From positions 1 to 10,360 of the forward strand of contig JAESPT010000152.1 of the NCBI GenBank assembly GCA_016765515.1: a stretch of 10,360 nt of DNA, written 5' to 3'. Shown in pieces: positions 7,101 through 10,360 of this stretch. A program made the position numbers and the translations under genes. The notes under the pieces were generated by a model. The model ran no database searches, was not told the DNA's origin, and saw only the letters and a list, made by a program, of their open reading frames with translations. The stretch's first letter is position 1. Each line of letters opens with the position of its first letter. This DNA is from Sneathiella sp. (GTDB lineage: Bacteria; Pseudomonadota; Alphaproteobacteria; Sneathiellales; Sneathiellaceae).

Positions 7101-8955
7101 TTTTGGTAATGGCATGCTGCTCTCAAAACATATCAAACTTGTCGCAGCGTTTGATCATCGTAATATATTTTTGGATCCGGATCCGGATCCGGCAAAAAGT
7201 TATAAGGAAAGAGAGCGATTGTTTAATTTGCCCCGATCATCGTGGGAAGATTACAATTCCAAGCTGATTTCCAACGGGGGCGGAATTTATGACCGAAAAG
7301 CAAAGTCGATTATTCTGACACCGGAAATCAAGGAGCTTCTGGATATCAAAGAAGCCAAACTCACGCCAAATGAACTTATCTCTCACATATTGAAAGCTGA
7401 AACGGATCTATTGTGGTTTGGCGGTATTGGTACGTACATCAAATCTTCTCAGGAAGGACATGCCGCCGCTGGAGATCGGGCCAATGATTCCATTCGGATC
7501 AATGGTGCAGAAATCAGGGCTAAAGTTATTGGAGAGGGCGGTAATCTTGGCGCCACACAAAAAGGGCGTATCGAATATTCGCTGAACGGAGGACGTCTGA
7601 ACACGGACGCCATTGATAACTCCGCCGGTGTTGATTGTTCGGACCATGAGGTGAATATCAAGATTTTGCTGCGGGCCATCATGGATGATGGCGAGATGAC
7701 TGAAAAACAGAGAGACCGGCTGCTTGTTGAAATGACCGACGATGTTGCCACACACGTGCTTCACGATAATTATCTGCAGACCCAAGCGTTGACAACAGCT
7801 GAGCGGCAGAGCATCGCCAATTTTGCCGAACAAACCCGGTTTATACGAGAGTTGGAGAAACAAGGTCGCCTGGACCGGGAAGTAGAGGATTTGCCCGACG
7901 AAGAAGAATTGGGTGAGCGACAAGCTGTCAATCAGGGATTAGCCCGTCCGGAAATGTGTGTTTTGCTCGCTTATGCAAAAATGACACTTTATGCGGACAT
8001 TCTTAAGACAGAGCTTCCCGATGATCCTTTCTTTGAAAAATGGTTGGCTAGTTATTTCCCGCCAAAACTTCAAACGAAATACCTGTCTTATATTAAGACA
8101 CATAGACTGCGCCGAGAAATCATCACAACCATCATTGTGAACAGTCTTATTAATAGAGCAGGCATTACTTTTGTGATGCAAATGGTGGAGGATTTGGGTG
8201 TTGGTGTTGACGATGTTGCACGGGCGTTTGCTTTAACGTTGGAAGTGTTTGATCTTCCAAACCTCTGGGTTGAAATAGAGGCGCTGGATAACAGGGTGTC
8301 AACAGATGTTCAGGGGCGGATGATTGACGCGACCCAAAAACTCCTGAGAAGAGCCACTCTGTGGTGCCTCAGACATTTGCAAATGCCGATAAATATCGGT
8401 GACGAGATTGGTCAACTGGGTCCGGATATGAGGGATTTGGAAGATAATCTTGAAGGATTGCTCAGTGATGCGGGGCGGAAAACTTTCCAGGGACGGGTTG
8501 CATATCTCACCGAAATGGGTGTCCCTGAAATTCTTGCCCAGCGGGTTTCTGGTCTTGCGCCGCTCCGTTCTTCCCTGGATGTGGTCCAGGTGGGTAAATT
8601 CTCTAGCCGACCAATTGATGAAGTAGGAGAGGTTTATTTTGCCGTGGGCGCGGAATTGAATCTGGATTGGCTTCGTTTTGCTGCCGAAACAATAGAGCCT
8701 AAAGATCATTGGGAGAGACTGGCTGTAACGGCCATTATTGATGATTTGTATGGACAGCAAAGAGCCCTTACAAATACGATTTTTGCAAACGCCAATGGTC
8801 ATAAAGGTCGGGCGGCGCTGGATCATTGGGGGGCAAAAAACCACAAATCAGTTCACCGGTCTAAAGATTTGATTGAAGAGTTCAAGTCAACCAGTGGTGT
8901 GGATATTGCCAAACTAGCCTTTGCTAACCGGCAATTCCGCTCCATGATCAGTTAG
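4120..8955 (+). CDS. gdhZ: NAD-dependent glutamate dehydrogenase, large (about 180 kDa) class
   Basis: This cytoplasmic enzyme oxidises L-glutamate to 2-oxoglutarate and ammonium with NAD+, feeding amino-acid carbon into the TCA cycle. At 1,611 residues it has the usual length of the large class (about 1,600), unlike the common 450-residue enzymes. In this numbering the N-terminal half has the ACT-like regulatory part, including NDDMPFLVDSV from residue 100. The catalytic core has GGLRWSDRRED at 817-827, then KAQMVKN at 837-843 and PVGSKGG at 848-854 with the conserved lysine K852. GDMSGDVFGNGM (988-999), DPDPDP (1019-1024) and GEGGNLG (1138-1144) are also family blocks. A helical C-terminal domain runs to the end, and the frame is unbroken. 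The start at 4120 is chosen over the in-frame ATG at 4105 because of GGGGA at 4107-4111. The family is often allosterically regulated through the N-terminal half. The symbol follows the Caulobacter and Brucella name; gdhB is used in Pseudomonas. Confidence 0.96.
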   Translation: MSLSAQELKAEKISEILAMIDSRFSKEQTEDIKLFVEKLYERLAPEDVLGLPSESLYGSALSLYKFTANRKPNEPKVRAFNPSLEEHGWKMGHTVIEIVNDDMPFLVDSVTAALSQRGLNVHLVIHPVIGASRSAKGKHQRFYPEIRKSDKACISESFMHLEVDEQGEQEILQDLERELFHVLQDVRVAVEDWKPILSKVDLIVKNLKTNPPPLDREDVDEGRALLEWMASDHFTFLGYREYESRADEKSKTENWEAVEGSGLGILRSPTRRIMTGKAEMSPEVHEFLHRPELIIVTKANARSTVHRSVYLDYVGVKKFDKKGEVIGEYRFTGLFTSAAYNRVPRDIPYLRRKVDKTLEIAGLAKSSHDQKALAHILETYPRDELFQITTEELYPISSKILALQERPRIGVFLRRDRFQRFVSALVYVPREKFNTDLRRKFGVILAEMHKGEISAHYSQVGDDALARIHFIIALEGNIKPEVDEKDLETRLISAAREWEDDLNDALLERWGEVKALQLKDLYGDAFPVGYKARFNANLALHDIEKLEDVSCSNNVALNLYRWVEDEDNRVRFKIYSPGEPLSLSDCLPMIENMGLKVLSENPYQIKHKNMPEQIWIHDFELLEPSGIELDLKQLKRKFESTFRRVWQGTMESDGFNRLVMRAGLNWSSIAILRAYAKYLRQAGTTFSQSYMANTLSENAVLTRQLLDLFEIRFSPDFKEDRDIKSEQIRNQIHQSLDQVLSLDDDRILRRYLNLIDSTLRTNVYQEGAGEMEKPYFSFKLDSQNIADLPLPRPHVEIFVYSPRVEGVHLRGGLVARGGLRWSDRREDFRTEVLGLMKAQMVKNTVIIPVGSKGGFFPKKLPVGGTREEIQQEGIACYKIFISGLLDLTDNLVGGDLVPPPRVVRHDGDDPYLVVAADKGTATFSDIANEVAISYDFWLGDAFASGGAAGYDHKKMAITACGAWESVKRHFREIGTNIQEEEFTVAGIGDMSGDVFGNGMLLSKHIKLVAAFDHRNIFLDPDPDPAKSYKERERLFNLPRSSWEDYNSKLISNGGGIYDRKAKSIILTPEIKELLDIKEAKLTPNELISHILKAETDLLWFGGIGTYIKSSQEGHAAAGDRANDSIRINGAEIRAKVIGEGGNLGATQKGRIEYSLNGGRLNTDAIDNSAGVDCSDHEVNIKILLRAIMDDGEMTEKQRDRLLVEMTDDVATHVLHDNYLQTQALTTAERQSIANFAEQTRFIRELEKQGRLDREVEDLPDEEELGERQAVNQGLARPEMCVLLAYAKMTLYADILKTELPDDPFFEKWLASYFPPKLQTKYLSYIKTHRLRREIITTIIVNSLINRAGITFVMQMVEDLGVGVDDVARAFALTLEVFDLPNLWVEIEALDNRVSTDVQGRMIDATQKLLRRATLWCLRHLQMPINIGDEIGQLGPDMRDLEDNLEGLLSDAGRKTFQGRVAYLTEMGVPEILAQRVSGLAPLRSSLDVVQVGKFSSRPIDEVGEVYFAVGAELNLDWLRFAAETIEPKDHWERLAVTAIIDDLYGQQRALTNTIFANANGHKGRAALDHWGAKNHKSVHRSKDLIEEFKSTSGVDIAKLAFANRQFRSMIS
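7173..7190 (+). repeat. Three tandem copies of GGATCC inside the dehydrogenase gene
   Basis: GGATCC is repeated three times head to tail. Read one base out of phase, it gives GAT-CCG three times, encoding D1019-P1024 (DPDPDP). The protein motif FLDPDPDPA is a conserved block in this enzyme class, so the DNA repeat is explained by identical codon choice in a repetitive peptide and is not a mobile or regulatory element. Confidence 0.9.
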
Positions 8956-9006
8956 TGTCTGATTTTACTGTTTCTCTCCTCATTTTTCATTAGACTAATA
9001 AAAAAC

Positions 9007-9014
9007 GGGGAGGG
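9007..9014 (+). promoter_or_regulatory. Strong ribosome binding site of the UMF1 transporter
   Basis: GGGGAGGG lies directly upstream of the ATG at 9019, with the GGAGG core (9009-9013) five bases away. It is the strongest Shine-Dalgarno in the window and fixes the start. The 63-base gap before it also contains ATTAGACTAAT (8990-9000), a short palindrome with arms too close to fold. No intrinsic terminator is evident between the two genes. Confidence 0.75.
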
Positions 9015-9018
9015 AAAC

Positions 9019-10359
9019 ATGTCAGAAGGAACTGAATCGTCCAGACTTGGAAAGTTTTCCTGGGCGCTTTTTGATTGGGCTAATCAGCCCTATTTTACCG
9101 TCGTAACAACTTTTATCTTCGCCCCTTATTTTACGTCCGTCGTGGTTGGAGATCCAGTTGAAGGGCAAGCTTATTGGGGATATACCCAAGCTGCCGCCGG
9201 AATACTGATCGCTATATTGAGCCCCTTGTTTGGATCCATAGCCGACGCTGGCGGTCCTCGAAAACCCTGGATTATCGCTTTTGCGGCACTCTGTGTGTTT
9301 GGTAGTATATCCCTTTGGTGGGCGCTCCCAAATCAGGCAAACGGCTTATATTGGATCTTGGCAGCGATTGTAATTGGAACGATCGGGGTTGAGTTTAGTC
9401 TCGTTTTCAATAATGCAATGTTACCGTCACTCACTTCCCGAAACAAGATAGGACGCCTGAGCGGTTTTGGCTGGGGGCTTGGGTATCTTGGCGGCTTGAT
9501 CGCATTGTTCATTGTGCTTCTGGGTTTTTCTTTACCGGAAGAACCCCTCTTCGGAATTGATAAAATATCCCATGAACAAGATCGATTGACCGGACCTATG
9601 TCCGGGATCTGGTTTGCACTTTTTATTATTCCGATGATGCTTTTTACGCCTGATAAGAAGACTACTGGAATTGGTAAAATGCAGGCAGTGCGTAAAGGAA
9701 TATCTACATTATTTGCAACGCTCAAGACCTTGGGAAACCATAAGAATATTGTCTATTTTCTTATCGCGCGCATGTTTTACAATGACGGTATTCTGGCGCT
9801 TATCGGCTTTTCTGGTATTTACGCCGCCGGATTGTTCGGTTGGGATACAACAGCCCTCGGTATTTTTGGTATTATGATTAATGTGTTCGCCATTGCCGGG
9901 TCCTTTATCGGTGGCTGGCTGGATGACACGCTGGGATCCAAACCGACGATTGTTATTTCCGTTCTCGGCTTGTCCTTTGCATCGCTCGGGGTTTTATCAA
10001 TTAGCGACGGTGAAGTTCTTTTCGGGCTGCCCGCGGCGATGCCGACAGCTGACAGTGGTTTGTTTGAGAGTGGGGCAGAATTGGTCTTTCTCGGGTTTGG
10101 GTTTATTATGGGATTGTTCTTTGGTCCCGCTCAGGCGGCAAGTCGAACATTGATTGCACGATTGTCTCCCCCGGAAAATGTTGCAGAGTTTTTTGGTCTT
10201 TTCGCCTTGTCTGGTAAAGCCACCGCATTTTTTGCTCCGTTAATGATTGGTCTTGTGACGGATTTCTCTGGTCAGCAACGCCCCGCGATGATCGTCATCT
10301 TAATTCTACTCATAGTCGGTGCTGCATTGATGAGTTTTGTCCGCGAACCGGAGGCATAA
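9019..10359 (+). CDS. Major facilitator superfamily transporter, UMF1/Atg22-like family
   Basis: The product is a 446-residue inner-membrane protein with about 12 predicted membrane segments, a normal length for this family. The N-terminal block LFDWANQPYFTVVTTFIFAP (17-36) is the hallmark of UMF1 proteins, relatives of yeast Atg22, which exports amino acids from the vacuole. MFS motif-A-like loops are visible at 72-84 (GSIADAGGPRKPW) and at 298-309 (GGWLDDTLGSKP). Near the C-terminus GPAQAASRTLIARLSP (369-384) and FFGLFALSGK (391-400) are also typical. A longer hydrophilic stretch at 171-193 and another at 211-240 fall in the middle part. The gene starts 63 bases after the dehydrogenase on the same strand without an obvious terminator, so co-transcription is possible. 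Bacterial members rarely have a proven substrate, so amino-acid export is only a guess. The stop codon TAA is at 10357-10359. Confidence 0.93.
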   Translation: MSEGTESSRLGKFSWALFDWANQPYFTVVTTFIFAPYFTSVVVGDPVEGQAYWGYTQAAAGILIAILSPLFGSIADAGGPRKPWIIAFAALCVFGSISLWWALPNQANGLYWILAAIVIGTIGVEFSLVFNNAMLPSLTSRNKIGRLSGFGWGLGYLGGLIALFIVLLGFSLPEEPLFGIDKISHEQDRLTGPMSGIWFALFIIPMMLFTPDKKTTGIGKMQAVRKGISTLFATLKTLGNHKNIVYFLIARMFYNDGILALIGFSGIYAAGLFGWDTTALGIFGIMINVFAIAGSFIGGWLDDTLGSKPTIVISVLGLSFASLGVLSISDGEVLFGLPAAMPTADSGLFESGAELVFLGFGFIMGLFFGPAQAASRTLIARLSPPENVAEFFGLFALSGKATAFFAPLMIGLVTDFSGQQRPAMIVILILLIVGAALMSFVREPEA

Positions 10360-10360
10360 A

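Noticed and set aside
7173..7190. Triple GGATCC as a cloning scar or mobile element trace
   Set aside because: It encodes the conserved DPDPDP block of this enzyme class in frame, so it is native coding sequence.
7408..7923. 171-codon minus-strand open frame, with a second overlapping one in another frame
   Set aside because: Both are opposite strongly conserved dehydrogenase sequence, and overlapping open frames in two phases point to shadows rather than genes.
8299..8844. 181-codon minus-strand open frame
   Set aside because: It is antisense to the dehydrogenase C-terminal domain with no family features.
8951..9000. Possible terminator between dehydrogenase and transporter (TTAGTGTCT pairing with AGACTAA)
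   Set aside because: The pairing needs a two-base bulge and a loop of nearly 30 bases, and it has no GC-rich stem.

Overview
The window looks like an ordinary chromosomal segment of a moderately low-GC alphaproteobacterium. I infer this from the 1,600-residue NAD-dependent glutamate dehydrogenase, the UMF1-type transporter beside it and the general protein style. By eye, coding GC is in the mid-40s per cent and the main intergenic gap is clearly richer in AT. The genus cannot be fixed from this sequence. There is no RNA gene, CRISPR array, insertion sequence, phage gene or other mark of recent transfer.

Layout from left to right. Positions 1-117 (minus strand) hold the first 39 codons of an M20 amidohydrolase of the hippurate hydrolase type, cut by the window edge. 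Upstream of it, also on the minus strand, is a 1,093-residue hybrid histidine kinase (288-3569). It carries a membrane sensor domain, an extracytoplasmic loop, HAMP, PAS, HisKA, HATPase, receiver and HPt modules, so it holds a complete His-Asp-His phosphorelay but has no DNA-binding output. A 550-base AT-rich divergent region (3570-4119) separates it from two plus-strand genes: the large NAD-dependent glutamate dehydrogenase (4120-8955, preferred start) and a UMF1/Atg22-like major facilitator transporter (9019-10359, complete).

How the genes may work together. The dehydrogenase turns glutamate into 2-oxoglutarate and ammonium, joining amino-acid breakdown to the TCA cycle. An M20 hydrolase would release amino acids from N-acyl conjugates or peptides, and the transporter follows the dehydrogenase by 63 bases on the same strand. 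A loose amino-acid or nitrogen theme is possible, but it is inference. The kinase is an orphan here: no response regulator is in view, and nothing ties it to the dehydrogenase except the shared upstream region.

I found no convincing undescribed system. The points most worth a second look are the sensor half of the kinase and its missing partner, and the long divergent region with several small palindromes and a weak promoter candidate.
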